Shown in pieces: positions 8,229-15,494 of a stretch of 21,977 nucleotides of DNA. Below the pieces are notes generated by a model. That model was not told the DNA's origin, ran no database searches, and saw only the letters and a list, made by a program, of their open reading frames with translations. Location of the stretch: assembly GCA_963743595.1 (NCBI GenBank), contig CAVURW010000253.1:1-21977 (forward strand). The letters run 5' to 3'. The DNA is from CAVURW01 sp963743595. Lineage in GTDB: Bacteria; Verrucomicrobiota; Verrucomicrobiia; Methylacidiphilales; UBA1321. The position numbers and the translations under genes are program-made. The stretch's first letter is position 1. Each line of letters begins with the position of its first letter.

Positions 8229-8694
8229 CTAGTCTTCTGACATAAATGAAGTGTCCTTCGCGCTCTTTTGGTTGTCGTAGAGCGCTCGCTTAACCGTTAG
8301 AAATTCTGGCGGAGGTTCGCTCTGAAAATCGAAGCGATGGAGCGTTCCGTTCAAACGATACTCCAGATGGATGGGTGACGAGCTGGAGGAAAACCGGGTG
8401 GAGTAGCGCTCGAGTGCGCGAAGGGAGCGAATGATTTCGGCTCGTTGTTCAGAAGTGAAAGGCACATCAGTGGTTGGTCTCGGTCCACCCGGAAATGTCG
8501 GTAGGTCGGAGTTTACGGTGGAGTTAATGCTGCTGATCACGCCCCTCCAGAAATAGCCATGTCGCCCATTATCGAGAACGGTTTGATGTGTCGAGAATAA
8601 GGATGAGGAGAAACCCGCTGAAAACCAGTCCCGACAATGCCAGTATTTTAGAGCGACAGCTCAGCGAACCTGTGAAAAAGCCGAAGTCCTTCAA
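8229..8694 (-). pseudogene. Third paralogue of the membrane-anchored family, split by a frameshift
   Basis: The C-terminal part (about 103 codons from GTG 8540 to the TAG at 8229) is clearly homologous to the two upstream neighbours: VPFTSEQRAEIIRSLRALE, IHLEYRLNGTLHRFDFQ, EPPPEF. Reading the same frame upstream of 8540 gives LDNGRHGYFWRGVISS, matching LDTGHYRFMWYGAISS of the 9281-9766 copy, but this stretch has no ATG, GTG or TTG before a stop near 8660. In another frame, a 41-codon reading from TTG 8694 to TAA 8569 encodes the expected single membrane helix (LALSGLVFSGFLLILIL). Joining the two needs one extra base to be skipped (+1). TTG 8694 overlaps the TGA of the previous copy. A decayed gene is most likely; programmed frameshifting at CGA-TAA-T (just before 8569) is a less likely alternative. 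Confidence 0.65.
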
Positions 8695-9212
8695 GGTCGT
8701 GGCTCTGTCATGTTATTCGAGTACAGAGCGTTTATCACGTCACTGAATTCGGGCGGCGGCGGTTTCTGAAAGTCAAAGCGATGGAGCGTTCCGTTCAAGC
8801 GGTACTCCAGACGGATGGGTGGCGAGCTGAAGGAAAACCAGGTGGAGTATCGGTCGAGTGCGCGAAGTGAGCGAATGATCTCGGCTCGTTGGGCAGGAGT
8901 GAAAGGGACGTTAGGCGCGGGAGTTGGAGTTGGCTGGCCAGGAGCCGTTGCCGGTCGGAGATCAGAGTCAAAGCAAGCATTCGCATTTTCGACACCGCCT
9001 TCCCAACTGATGTTGGCTTGGCAATGACGATGGTGACCCGTATCAAGATGGGTCACATCATCTTTGAAAAGGCCTCGGCCATCGGTTTCCGAGATGAGAA
9101 CTTCATTCTCCTCGACGTTACTCGGCGGAACCGAGAGTTCCATAAAGCAAACGAGAATCACCACTCCAAAAAGAAGGAGAATCCAGAGGCCGTGTATTTT
9201 AATAAAGCGCAC
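8691..9212 (-). CDS. Membrane-anchored protein of unknown function, tandem paralogue 2
   Basis: 173 residues from the second of two adjacent GTG codons (9212; the first is at 9215); the second aligns with the ATG of the neighbouring copy at 9766. A single N-terminal membrane helix (about 8-26, LWILLLFGVVILVCFMEL) is followed by 'VPPSNVEENEVLIS', a middle part that holds an insertion with two cysteines relative to its sister, a Pro/Thr linker (TAPGQPTPTPAP), and a conserved C-terminal block: NVPFTPAQRAEIIRSLRALDRYS, then IRLEYRLNGTLHRFDFQ, then PPPPEF. Topology suggests a short cytoplasmic start and an outside soluble part. I do not recognise the family. It stands between the other two copies; its upstream 53 bp duplicates that of paralogue 1. 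Confidence 0.75.
   Translation of the reverse strand: MRFIKIHGLWILLLFGVVILVCFMELSVPPSNVEENEVLISETDGRGLFKDDVTHLDTGHHRHCQANISWEGGVENANACFDSDLRPATAPGQPTPTPAPNVPFTPAQRAEIIRSLRALDRYSTWFSFSSPPIRLEYRLNGTLHRFDFQKPPPPEFSDVINALYSNNMTEPRP
8755..8811. repeat. Direct repeat, copy in paralogue 2
   Basis: 57 bases identical to 9339-9395, inside the 3' coding part of the two paralogues. It marks a recent tandem gene duplication rather than a mobile element. Confidence 0.85.
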
Positions 9213-9234
9213 CACGGGCAGTATACGCCCGTGG
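9212..9234. promoter_or_regulatory. Perfect inverted repeat over the start of paralogue 2
   Basis: CCACGGGC (9212-9219) and GCCCGTGG (9227-9234) are perfect 8-bp arms around a 7-nt centre that holds the -10-like TATACT. The 3' arm on the transcript contains the start codon. It may be an operator or a structure that hides the start. The sister gene at 9766 has only a degenerate version. Confidence 0.4.
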
Positions 9235-9283
9235 CCTGACTAGATTGTCAGAGCCCGGTAAAACGATTGGAAAGAAGGTGTTA
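9231..9283. repeat. Duplicated upstream block, copy before paralogue 2
   Basis: 53 bp matching 9785-9837 at 47 positions by hand count, at a constant offset of 554 bp. Both lie at the same distance upstream of their gene's start codon. Each contains CTGAC-N6-GTCAG, a possible small operator or hairpin. The block includes the stop codon of paralogue 1. Confidence 0.8.
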
Positions 9284-9766
9284 GAGATGTCCAGGTTGAT
9301 TTGAATACAGGGCGTTTTCGACGTCCCCGAATTCCGGTGGCGGCGGTTTCTGAAAGTCAAAGCGATGGAGCGTTCCGTTCAAGCGGTACTCCAGATGAAT
9401 CGGTGAGGAACTGGAGGAAAACCAGGTGGAGTAGCGGTCTAAAGCACGAAGCGAACGGATGATCTTCGCTCGCCTTTCAGGAGTGAAAGGGATGTTAGGC
9501 GCGGGAGTTGGAGTTGGTTGTCCGGGAGCCGTTGCTGGTAGGAGATCGGAGTCAATACTGCTGATCGCCCCATACCACATGAAGCGGTAGTGTCCCGTAT
9601 CGAGATGGATTTCATAATTAAACTCTCCTCGGTCGATTTTTTTTTCTGTAATGAGAACTTCATTCTCCGCGACGTTACCTGGAGGAATCGAGAGCTCGAA
9701 AAAGAAAACGAAAATCACTACTCCCAGAAGCAAATTCATCCAGAGGTCAGGCGTTCTAAAGCGCAT
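9281..9766 (-). CDS. Membrane-anchored protein of unknown function, tandem paralogue 1
   Basis: 161 residues from ATG 9766; TTG 9775 would add three. A single N-terminal membrane helix (about 9-25, MNLLLGVVIFVFFFEL) is followed by 'IPPGNVAENEVLITEK', 'HLDTGHYRFMWYGAISS', a Pro/Thr linker (TAPGQPTPTPAP) and the same C-terminal block as paralogue 2 (NIPFTPERRAKIIRSLRALDRYS, IHLEYRLNGTLHRFDFQ, PPPPEF). The C-terminal ends of the two genes share 57 identical bases (8755-8811 and 9339-9395), so the duplication is fairly recent. First gene of the island, 80 bp after the atpC stop on the same strand, so it could receive readthrough from the ATP synthase operon. Not a known ATP synthase component; function unknown. 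Confidence 0.75.
   Translation of the reverse strand: MRFRTPDLWMNLLLGVVIFVFFFELSIPPGNVAENEVLITEKKIDRGEFNYEIHLDTGHYRFMWYGAISSIDSDLLPATAPGQPTPTPAPNIPFTPERRAKIIRSLRALDRYSTWFSSSSSPIHLEYRLNGTLHRFDFQKPPPPEFGDVENALYSNQPGHL
9339..9395. repeat. Direct repeat, copy in paralogue 1
   Basis: 57 bases identical to 8755-8811. It encodes the HRFDFQKPPPPEF region of the C-terminal block. Confidence 0.85.
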
Positions 9767-9784
9767 AACTGGCAATATGCGCCT

Positions 9785-9837
9785 ATGGCCTGACGAGATT
9801 GTCAGAGCCGGGTCAAACGATCGGAAAAAAGGTGTTA
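9785..9837. repeat. Duplicated upstream block, copy before paralogue 1
   Basis: Partner of 9231-9283. It fills most of the gap between atpC and paralogue 1 and probably carries that gene's promoter. Minus-strand sequence CATATT (9774-9779) lies 7 nt before the ATG; TATACT (9220-9225) lies 7 nt before the paralogue 2 start, a conserved -10-like placement. No convincing -35 element was seen. Confidence 0.7.
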
Positions 9838-9846
9838 CGACGACAA

Positions 9847-10263
9847 TCAGCTACGACTGCCGCGACGCCGTTGCTTAACTTCCAGCATCGCCACGGAGCG
9901 AGCGAGGGCGGCTTGCGTTGCTTCCAGTTCAGCACCTTCTAGAGTCGTGGTGCGCAAAGCCTCTTGAGCGCGTTCCATCGCTTCTTTCGCGGCTTTCTCG
10001 TCGATATCGAGATCACGAACGGCCCCATCAGTAAGGACCGAAACACTGGTGCCGGTGATCTCCGCAAAGCCGTCACCGACCGCCATGACCGTCTCTTTTC
10101 CGCCTTGGAGATAGGTTAACTCTCCCGCAACGAGGCTGGTTATCAGCGGCTCGTGCTCAGCAAAGATCCCCAGCTCACCAGAAGCACCGGGAATTGTAAC
10201 GAAATCGACATCGCCTACAGAGACGACGCCTTCGGGAGTGATCAAGCTGAACTTGAAGGCCAT
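9847..10263 (-). CDS. atpC: F-type ATP synthase epsilon subunit
   Basis: 138 residues, usual length. Part of the F1 central stalk; couples rotation to catalysis and inhibits ATP hydrolysis. The N-terminal beta-sandwich is recognisable (FSLITPEGVVSVGDVDFVTIPGASGELGIFAEHEPLITSLVAGELTY, GDGFAEITGTSVSVLTD, residues 5-85), followed by the two-helix C-terminal domain (DIDEKAAKEAMERAQEAL to the basic end). ATG start 9 bp after the atpD stop; last gene of the operon. The tail RRRGSRS is more basic than usual. No strong terminator was seen directly after the gene. Confidence 0.97.
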   Translation of the reverse strand: MAFKFSLITPEGVVSVGDVDFVTIPGASGELGIFAEHEPLITSLVAGELTYLQGGKETVMAVGDGFAEITGTSVSVLTDGAVRDLDIDEKAAKEAMERAQEALRTTTLEGAELEATQAALARSVAMLEVKQRRRGSRS

Positions 10264-10272
10264 GGTGGGTAT

Positions 10273-11712
10273 TTAGTGGGAGGTCCCCGACGCTGCACGA
10301 ACGGAATCGATTCCGCCCTTCATGTAGAAGTCGGTTTCGGAAAGATCGTCGTGTTTTCCAGCTAAGATTTCCTTGAAGCCGCGAATCGTGTCGGCCAAAG
10401 GCACTTGGATGCCAGGCGAGCCCGTGAACGTTTCTGCCACGGTAAAGGGTTGGCTGAGGAAACGTTGGATTTTCCGGGCGCGATAGACGGTGAGCTTATC
10501 TTCAGGAGAGAGCTCGTCCATACCCAGAATGTTGATGATATCCTGGAGTTCCTTGTAGCGTTGAAGCACCTTTTGGACACCGCGAGCCACCCCGTAGTGT
10601 TCTTCACCCACGATTTCCGGAGCGAGCGCCTTCGAGGTGGAAGCAAGCGGATCGACTGCAGGGTAGATGCCGAGTTCTGCGATCGAACGCTCTAGCACAA
10701 TGGTCGAGTCCAAGTGTGCGAAGGTGTTTGCGGGAGCCGGATCGGTTAAGTCGTCCGCAGGAACGTATACAGCTTGGAACGAGGTGATCGAACCGTTCTT
10801 CGTGGAAGTGATCCGTTCTTGCAGATCGCCCATTTCAGAAGAGAGCGTGGGCTGGTAACCCACGGCACTCGGCGTACGGCCAAGAAGCGCGGAGACTTCA
10901 GAACCGGCCTGAGAAAACCGGAAGATGTTATCGATGAACAAAAGAACGTCTTGGTTCTTCTCATCACGGAAATACTCGGCCATCGCGAGACCACTCAAGG
11001 CGACGCGCATACGAGCGCCTGGCGGCTCATTCATTTGACCGTAGACCAGGGCGACTTTTGACTTTGAGATGTCTTCGAGGTCAATAACCTTCGACTCCGA
11101 CATTTCCATATAGAGATCGTTTCCTTCGCGAGTCCGTTCTCCGACGCCTGCGAATACGGAGAAGCCACCGTGTACCTTGGCGATATTATTGATCAACTCC
11201 ATGATGATGACGGTCTTGCCGACACCCGCACCACCAAATGCGCCAACCTTACCACCTTTAGTGAACGGACAGATCAAGTCGATAACCTTGATTCCGGTCA
11301 CGAGCACTTCCGCCTTCGTGTCTTGATCGATCAGGGGCGGGGCGGGACGGTGAATGGAATAATATTTGGTAGCGGTAACTGGACCACCGTCATCAATGGG
11401 TTGACCGAGGACGTTGAGAACGCGACCGAGCACGCCTTCACCGACGGGAACGGAGATCGGTGCGCCCGTATCGACGACGGCAACGCCACGAGTGAGCCCC
11501 TCTGTGGAGGACATGGCGATCGCGCGCACCCAGCCGCCGCCGAGGTGCTGTTGCACTTCCAGCGTAAGGTGAACGGGTTTGCCCAAGGCGCTGAATTCGA
11601 TCGTCAGCGCGTTATAAATGCTCGGGACAGGTTGATCGGCTGGGAATTCGGCGTCGATGACGGGACCGATGATTTGAACGACTTTACCAATAGAGGTGGG
11701 TGTGGCGGCCAT
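10273..11712 (-). CDS. atpD: F-type ATP synthase beta subunit
   Basis: 479 residues. Catalytic F1 subunit that makes ATP from ADP and phosphate. Visible motifs: beta-barrel start GKVVQIIGPVIDAEFP (9-24), Walker A GGAGVGKT (160-167), catalytic Glu192 in GERTREGNDLY, Walker B strand DVLLFIDNIFRF near 255, ALLGRTPSAVGYQPTL near 280, and ELSPEDKL (DELSEEDK equivalent) near 402. Walker A is preceded by GAF where GLF is more common; otherwise no unusual residue. ATG start, 15 bp after the atpG stop. Confidence 0.99.
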   Translation of the reverse strand: MAATPTSIGKVVQIIGPVIDAEFPADQPVPSIYNALTIEFSALGKPVHLTLEVQQHLGGGWVRAIAMSSTEGLTRGVAVVDTGAPISVPVGEGVLGRVLNVLGQPIDDGGPVTATKYYSIHRPAPPLIDQDTKAEVLVTGIKVIDLICPFTKGGKVGAFGGAGVGKTVIIMELINNIAKVHGGFSVFAGVGERTREGNDLYMEMSESKVIDLEDISKSKVALVYGQMNEPPGARMRVALSGLAMAEYFRDEKNQDVLLFIDNIFRFSQAGSEVSALLGRTPSAVGYQPTLSSEMGDLQERITSTKNGSITSFQAVYVPADDLTDPAPANTFAHLDSTIVLERSIAELGIYPAVDPLASTSKALAPEIVGEEHYGVARGVQKVLQRYKELQDIINILGMDELSPEDKLTVYRARKIQRFLSQPFTVAETFTGSPGIQVPLADTIRGFKEILAGKHDDLSETDFYMKGGIDSVRAASGTSH

Positions 11713-11727
11713 GAGTGTTTATTTGTG

Positions 11728-12630
11728 TTAGTTGAGGGCAAGGGCAGCGGAGGCGATTTCGAGAATTTCACGGGTGATCGCCGCTTGGCGTGCTTTGTTG
11801 TAGTCGAGAGTTAAGCTCTTCACGAGTTCCTTAGCGTTATCGGTCGCGTTCTTCATCGCGACGCGCCGTGCGCTATGTTCTGACGCGCGGGAATCGAGAA
11901 TCTTTTGGTAGACCTCCATGTGGAGGTAGTGCGGGAGCAGTTTACCCAGGAGCGTGTTTGCGTCCGGTTCGAATTCTGTGGGAATCAGGTCGCCAGGCGA
12001 TTTCGCGAACGAAGCGGGATCCACCATCTGAGCTTGAGCCTTTTTTGCGATGCGCACCATGCTCCCGATCGGGATGATCTGCGACATGACGGGCGTCTGA
12101 ATCAAAGCGTTGATGTAGTGGCTGTGGTAGACCTCGCAGCGATTGAACACGCCCTCCTGGAATTTCTGTAGAATGAAACCGCTGACCGTCTTGGACTCGG
12201 CAAACGTGGGGCTATCTTTTAGGGAGAAATCCGCGAGCAAATTCTTCTTGAGCCGCGCGAGCGTTTGCCGACCCTTTCGACCCACGCAAATGTAGATCTT
12301 TTCGGGGGAATCATTTCGAAGCACTTCACGCAAGAGATTGGAGTTCAGTGCGCCGCAGAGACCTTTGTCAGAGGTGATCACCAGAACGGCCGTCTTCGCA
12401 GCGTTGGTGGAGGGCGGTTGCAAGAGCGGATTCAGGAATTCACCCGAGCCAAGGCGCACATGGAGACGTGCCGCGATTTCATCCAACTTATCTGCGTAGG
12501 GTTTCAGAGCCGTTGCCAACTGTTGAGCACGACGCATCTTCGCCTCAGCCACCATCTGCATCGCTTTGGTGATCTGGGCGGTGTTCTTGACCGACTTGAT
12601 CCGTCGGCGAATGTCGCGAAGGTTAGCCAT
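11728..12630 (-). CDS. atpG: F-type ATP synthase gamma subunit
   Basis: 300 residues, typical. Rotor shaft of F1. N-terminal helix NLRDIRRRIKSVKNTAQITKAMQMVAEAKMRRA is classical, the central Rossmann-like part contains ITSDKGLCGALNSN near 85-98, and the C-terminal helix reads SARRVAMKNATDNAKELVKSLTLDYNKARQAAITREILEIASAA. Its ATG starts 2 bp after the atpA stop, indicating tight translational coupling. No inserted redox loop of the chloroplast type is present. Confidence 0.99.
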   Translation of the reverse strand: MANLRDIRRRIKSVKNTAQITKAMQMVAEAKMRRAQQLATALKPYADKLDEIAARLHVRLGSGEFLNPLLQPPSTNAAKTAVLVITSDKGLCGALNSNLLREVLRNDSPEKIYICVGRKGRQTLARLKKNLLADFSLKDSPTFAESKTVSGFILQKFQEGVFNRCEVYHSHYINALIQTPVMSQIIPIGSMVRIAKKAQAQMVDPASFAKSPGDLIPTEFEPDANTLLGKLLPHYLHMEVYQKILDSRASEHSARRVAMKNATDNAKELVKSLTLDYNKARQAAITREILEIASAALALN

Positions 12631-12632
12631 GG

Positions 12633-14159
12633 TTAAGCGGTGTAGGTCTCAGCGAATTGACCGATCACTTTCTTCAGCTCAGCAGCAGTGTCGTCGGAGA
12701 TGGCTTGTTTATCACGAATCGACTTCAACACTTCTGCATGCCGTGTGGTCAGGAACATAACCAGCTTCGTCTGGAAGTCTTTCACCTGCGGAACGGTGAC
12801 CTTATCGAAGAAGCTGTTTTGGACGGCCCAGAGAACCGCGACCTGCAACTCCATCGGCACCGGATTGTATTGCTTTTGGTTAAAGATTTCCACGATGCGC
12901 GCACCGCGATCAATGGTCGCTTTAGTCTTCGGATCGAGATCAGAACCGAACTGAGCAAATGCAGCGAGTTCGCGGTATTGCGCGAGCTGACCCTTGATCT
13001 TACCGGCCACTTGCTTGGTCGCCTTAACCTGCGCAGCGCTACCGACACGCGAGACCGAGAGACCCACAGAAATGGCGGGGCGGATACCTTGATAAAATAG
13101 ATCCGTTTCCAGATAGATCTGACCATCGGTGATTGAGATCACGTTGGTAGGGATGTACGCGGAGACGTCGCCGGCTTGAGTTTCGATGATCGGCAGCGCG
13201 GTGAGGGAACCATTGCCATATTTCTCGTTCAAACGCGCCGCACGTTCCAGCAAGCGAGAGTGCAGGTAGAACACGTCGCCGGGATAGGCTTCGCGACCGG
13301 ACGGACGTTTCAAAACAAGAGAGACTTGGCGGTAAGCGACGGCGTGCTTGGAAAGATCGTCGTAGATGATGAGCGCGTCCATTCCGTTATCGCGGAAGTA
13401 CTCACCCATCGCGCAGCCGGAGAACGGAGCGAGGTACTGACTGGTGGCGCTATCCGAGGCCGTGGCGGAGACGACAATGGTGTACTGAAGTGCGCCGGTC
13501 TCTTGAAGCGTATTGACTACGCGGGCGACGTTCGCGTTCTTCTGGCCGATGGCGACGTAGACGGAATAAAGCGGGCGGAAACCATCTTTGCCTTCATTAG
13601 CCTTGTTGATATTGGCCTGGTTGATAATCGTGTCGATGGCGATTGTCGTCTTGCCGGTCGCACGGTCACCAATGATCAATTCGCGTTGACCGCGACCGAT
13701 GGGGATCATGGCGTCGATGGCGGTGATTCCAGTGTGAATCGGTTGGGTCACCGGCTTGCGGGTGATGATGCCAGGGGCGATTTTCTCGATGGGGCTGAAG
13801 GCTTCTGCCTTGATTTCGCCCTTGCCATCGATCGGTTCACCGAGCGCGTTCACCACACGGCCAAGTAGCGCTTTGCCAACGGGGACCTGAAGGAGTTTGC
13901 CGGTCGCCTTCACTTCGTCGCGTTCTTTAATGCCGGTGAAGGGACCGAGAACGATTGCGCCGACGGAAGTCTCTTCCAAGTTCAGTGCTAAACCGGTGGA
14001 GCCGTTTGAGAACTCCAACATTTCGTTCAGTGCGACACCGGCGAGGCCATCGATTTTAGCGACGCCATCGGAGATTTCACGGACGGTGCCGACGTTAGAT
14101 TGGGAAGCGCCCGTTTTGAGCGAGGTGATCTGCTGTTTAATTTCTTCGAGGAGGCTCAT
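12633..14159 (-). CDS. atpA: F-type ATP synthase alpha subunit
   Basis: 508 residues, typical. Non-catalytic nucleotide-binding F1 subunit. Visible: N-terminal barrel SNVGTVREISDGVAKIDGLAG (about 21-41), Walker A GDRATGKT (164-171), YDDLSKHAVAYRQ near 270, RPSGREAYPGDVFYLHSRLLERAA, and the arginine-finger motif VGLSVSRVGSAAQ. ATG start 27 bp after the atpH stop. No departures from the family seen. Confidence 0.99.
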   Translation of the reverse strand: MSLLEEIKQQITSLKTGASQSNVGTVREISDGVAKIDGLAGVALNEMLEFSNGSTGLALNLEETSVGAIVLGPFTGIKERDEVKATGKLLQVPVGKALLGRVVNALGEPIDGKGEIKAEAFSPIEKIAPGIITRKPVTQPIHTGITAIDAMIPIGRGQRELIIGDRATGKTTIAIDTIINQANINKANEGKDGFRPLYSVYVAIGQKNANVARVVNTLQETGALQYTIVVSATASDSATSQYLAPFSGCAMGEYFRDNGMDALIIYDDLSKHAVAYRQVSLVLKRPSGREAYPGDVFYLHSRLLERAARLNEKYGNGSLTALPIIETQAGDVSAYIPTNVISITDGQIYLETDLFYQGIRPAISVGLSVSRVGSAAQVKATKQVAGKIKGQLAQYRELAAFAQFGSDLDPKTKATIDRGARIVEIFNQKQYNPVPMELQVAVLWAVQNSFFDKVTVPQVKDFQTKLVMFLTTRHAEVLKSIRDKQAISDDTAAELKKVIGQFAETYTA

Positions 14160-14186
14160 GGTATTAATTGAAAGTGAGGTTGGTGT

Positions 14187-14591
14187 TTAGCTCTTGATCT
14201 CAAACGCTTGGCGGAAGGAATCGATTCTTCCGAGAACGGAGTTGTCCCAAATGACACTGCCACGGATGACCCGGACGCCGCCGATCAGATCGGGCCGGAC
14301 CTTATAATTGACGGAGGTGGAGGGGCCGTAACGTTCTTCGAGCTGAGCGTTCACGCTCGCACCGTTGTCGGCGAGGGGTGCGGCTGACTCGATGGTCACG
14401 GAGTGGGCCCGGATGGCGTTCTCGACAAGATTGTAGAAGTACTGGAGTAGAGGGATGTAATTGCGGGGCTTGATCTCAACGACCGCTTTCACCACTTCCC
14501 GGGCGAGCGTCTCATCGACCCGGCCATTTTCACGGAGGCAGGCGCGGAACAGCCGTTTGGCTTCCTGACGAGCTTCGCGTGGGATTTTCAT
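14187..14591 (-). CDS. atpH: F-type ATP synthase delta subunit, short form
   Basis: 134 residues against the usual 175-180. Delta connects the top of F1 to subunit b in the peripheral stalk. The C-terminal domain is recognisable: HSVTIESAAPLADNGASVNAQLEERYG, then VNYKVRPDLIGGVRVIRGSVIWDNSVLGRIDSFRQAF, matching the 'D.sliGG..i..gd.viD.Sv.grL..l...L' pattern. The N-terminal six-helix domain that binds the alpha N-termini is reduced to about 60 residues. ATG 14591 is 6 bp after the atpF stop and no in-frame upstream extension fits because atpF is immediately there. Identity rests on the C-terminal motif and on its position between atpF and atpA. Confidence 0.92.
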   Translation of the reverse strand: MKIPREARQEAKRLFRACLRENGRVDETLAREVVKAVVEIKPRNYIPLLQYFYNLVENAIRAHSVTIESAAPLADNGASVNAQLEERYGPSTSVNYKVRPDLIGGVRVIRGSVIWDNSVLGRIDSFRQAFEIKS

Positions 14592-14597
14592 GGCGTG

Positions 14598-15146
14598 TTA
14601 GTTCGAGCTCGCAGCGAGCCGGGTACGGGTTTCGTCTTGGAGGCGTTGTTGATCGTCTGAAGAGAGGACTTTGCCGGCAACTTGTTCGGTTGTGAGAAGA
14701 ACCAGGGAAGCGACTTCCTTTCGAAGGTCTTGGCGAACGCGATCCCGTTCACGATGCGCTTCTTGACGGGCTTCCGCGATGATCTCTTTGGCCTGTTCTT
14801 CAGCTCTCTGAACGATGATCTCTTTTTGAGCAGCGGCGGCCTTCGTTGCTTCCGCGATCAGTTCGGTCGCTTGGGCATTGGCCTTTTGGACGATCGATTT
14901 ACGGCTCTCCTCAGCTTCCTTCAGCTCGCGCTTCACCTTCTCGGCATTGGCGAGGCCCTCCTCAATCAGCTTGCGGCGGCGTTCCATGACTTCGAGGATC
15001 GGGCCAAACGCGAACGTCTTGAGCATGAATCCGACGAAAAGGAAGACGATGATCTGAGCACCGATATGGGCCTGATCGACGCCTGCTTTAAGAGCGACAT
15101 CTTTCAGGTTATCTAGCGGTGACCCGTCTGCGAGGAAGATGGTCAT
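14598..15146 (-). CDS. atpF: F-type ATP synthase b subunit
   Basis: 182 residues. Peripheral stalk subunit. After a 31-residue N-terminal extension outside the membrane, one membrane helix (about 32-50, IIVFLFVGFMLKTFAFGPIL) leads into 'EVMERRRKLIEEGLANAEKVKRELKEAEESRK', the canonical b-type start of a long charged Ala-rich coiled coil that runs to the end. Single b gene, no b' partner. ATG start 21 bp after the atpE stop; 6 bp before atpH. The N-terminal tail is longer than in the E. coli protein. Confidence 0.97.
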   Translation of the reverse strand: MTIFLADGSPLDNLKDVALKAGVDQAHIGAQIIVFLFVGFMLKTFAFGPILEVMERRRKLIEEGLANAEKVKRELKEAEESRKSIVQKANAQATELIAEATKAAAAQKEIIVQRAEEQAKEIIAEARQEAHRERDRVRQDLRKEVASLVLLTTEQVAGKVLSSDDQQRLQDETRTRLAASSN

Positions 15147-15167
15147 AGGCGGGGAGAGCCTGAACGA

Positions 15168-15395
15168 TTAGTGATTGAAGATCAGCGCAACGATGAAGAA
15201 GATACCTTCAGCGAACGCCATTGCGAGAATCGCCATGGTGATGACGGTATTAAAAGCGCCCGGGTTGCGACCGACGGCTTCAGCCGCCCGACCACCGACG
15301 AGACCGACGCCAATAGCTGCACCAGCGGCAGCGAGACCGATGGTGATGTTTCCCGTGGTGGCGGCAACGGCGGTAGTTTCAGCGAGGAGATGCAT
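15168..15395 (-). CDS. atpE: F-type ATP synthase c subunit (proton type)
   Basis: 75 residues from ATG 15395. Rotor ring proteolipid with two membrane helices (about 15-40 and 49-72) joined by the polar loop GRNPGA (Arg43-Asn44-Pro45). The ion-carrying carboxylate is Glu63 in AMAFAEGIFF. Residues that mark sodium-type rings are absent: Val is at the position of the conserved Gln in helix 1, and Gly follows Glu63 where Na+-type rings have Ser-Thr, so proton coupling is expected. A longer reading from 15452 exists, but its first 19 residues (rich in Thr and His) are not family-like. No Shine-Dalgarno sequence lies before the chosen ATG. Confidence 0.96.
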   Translation of the reverse strand: MHLLAETTAVAATTGNITIGLAAAGAAIGVGLVGGRAAEAVGRNPGAFNTVITMAILAMAFAEGIFFIVALIFNH

Positions 15396-15494
15396 ATGTG
15401 TATGTGATGTGTGGGTTTGGTTTTGTGTTAGGAGCTCGGGCGAGAATGTCAACTCTAGCCTTAACTGTAAGTGAATAAATCAAAATTAGCAAAA

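Noticed and set aside
2191..9846. Mobile element or defence system
   Set aside because: No transposase, integrase, nuclease or terminal repeats were seen; the duplications are gene-internal tandem copies.
11170..11814. Long plus-strand open frame opposite atpD
   Set aside because: Mirror frame of a highly conserved gene; no recognisable domain and no start signal.
13176..13868. 230-codon plus-strand open frame opposite atpA
   Set aside because: Same reason: the length results from codon bias in atpA; the protein is rich in Asp/Arg/Val without any domain.
15168..15395. Sodium-type c ring
   Set aside because: The conserved Gln of helix 1 is Val and the Ser-Thr after the Glu is absent, so proton coupling is expected.
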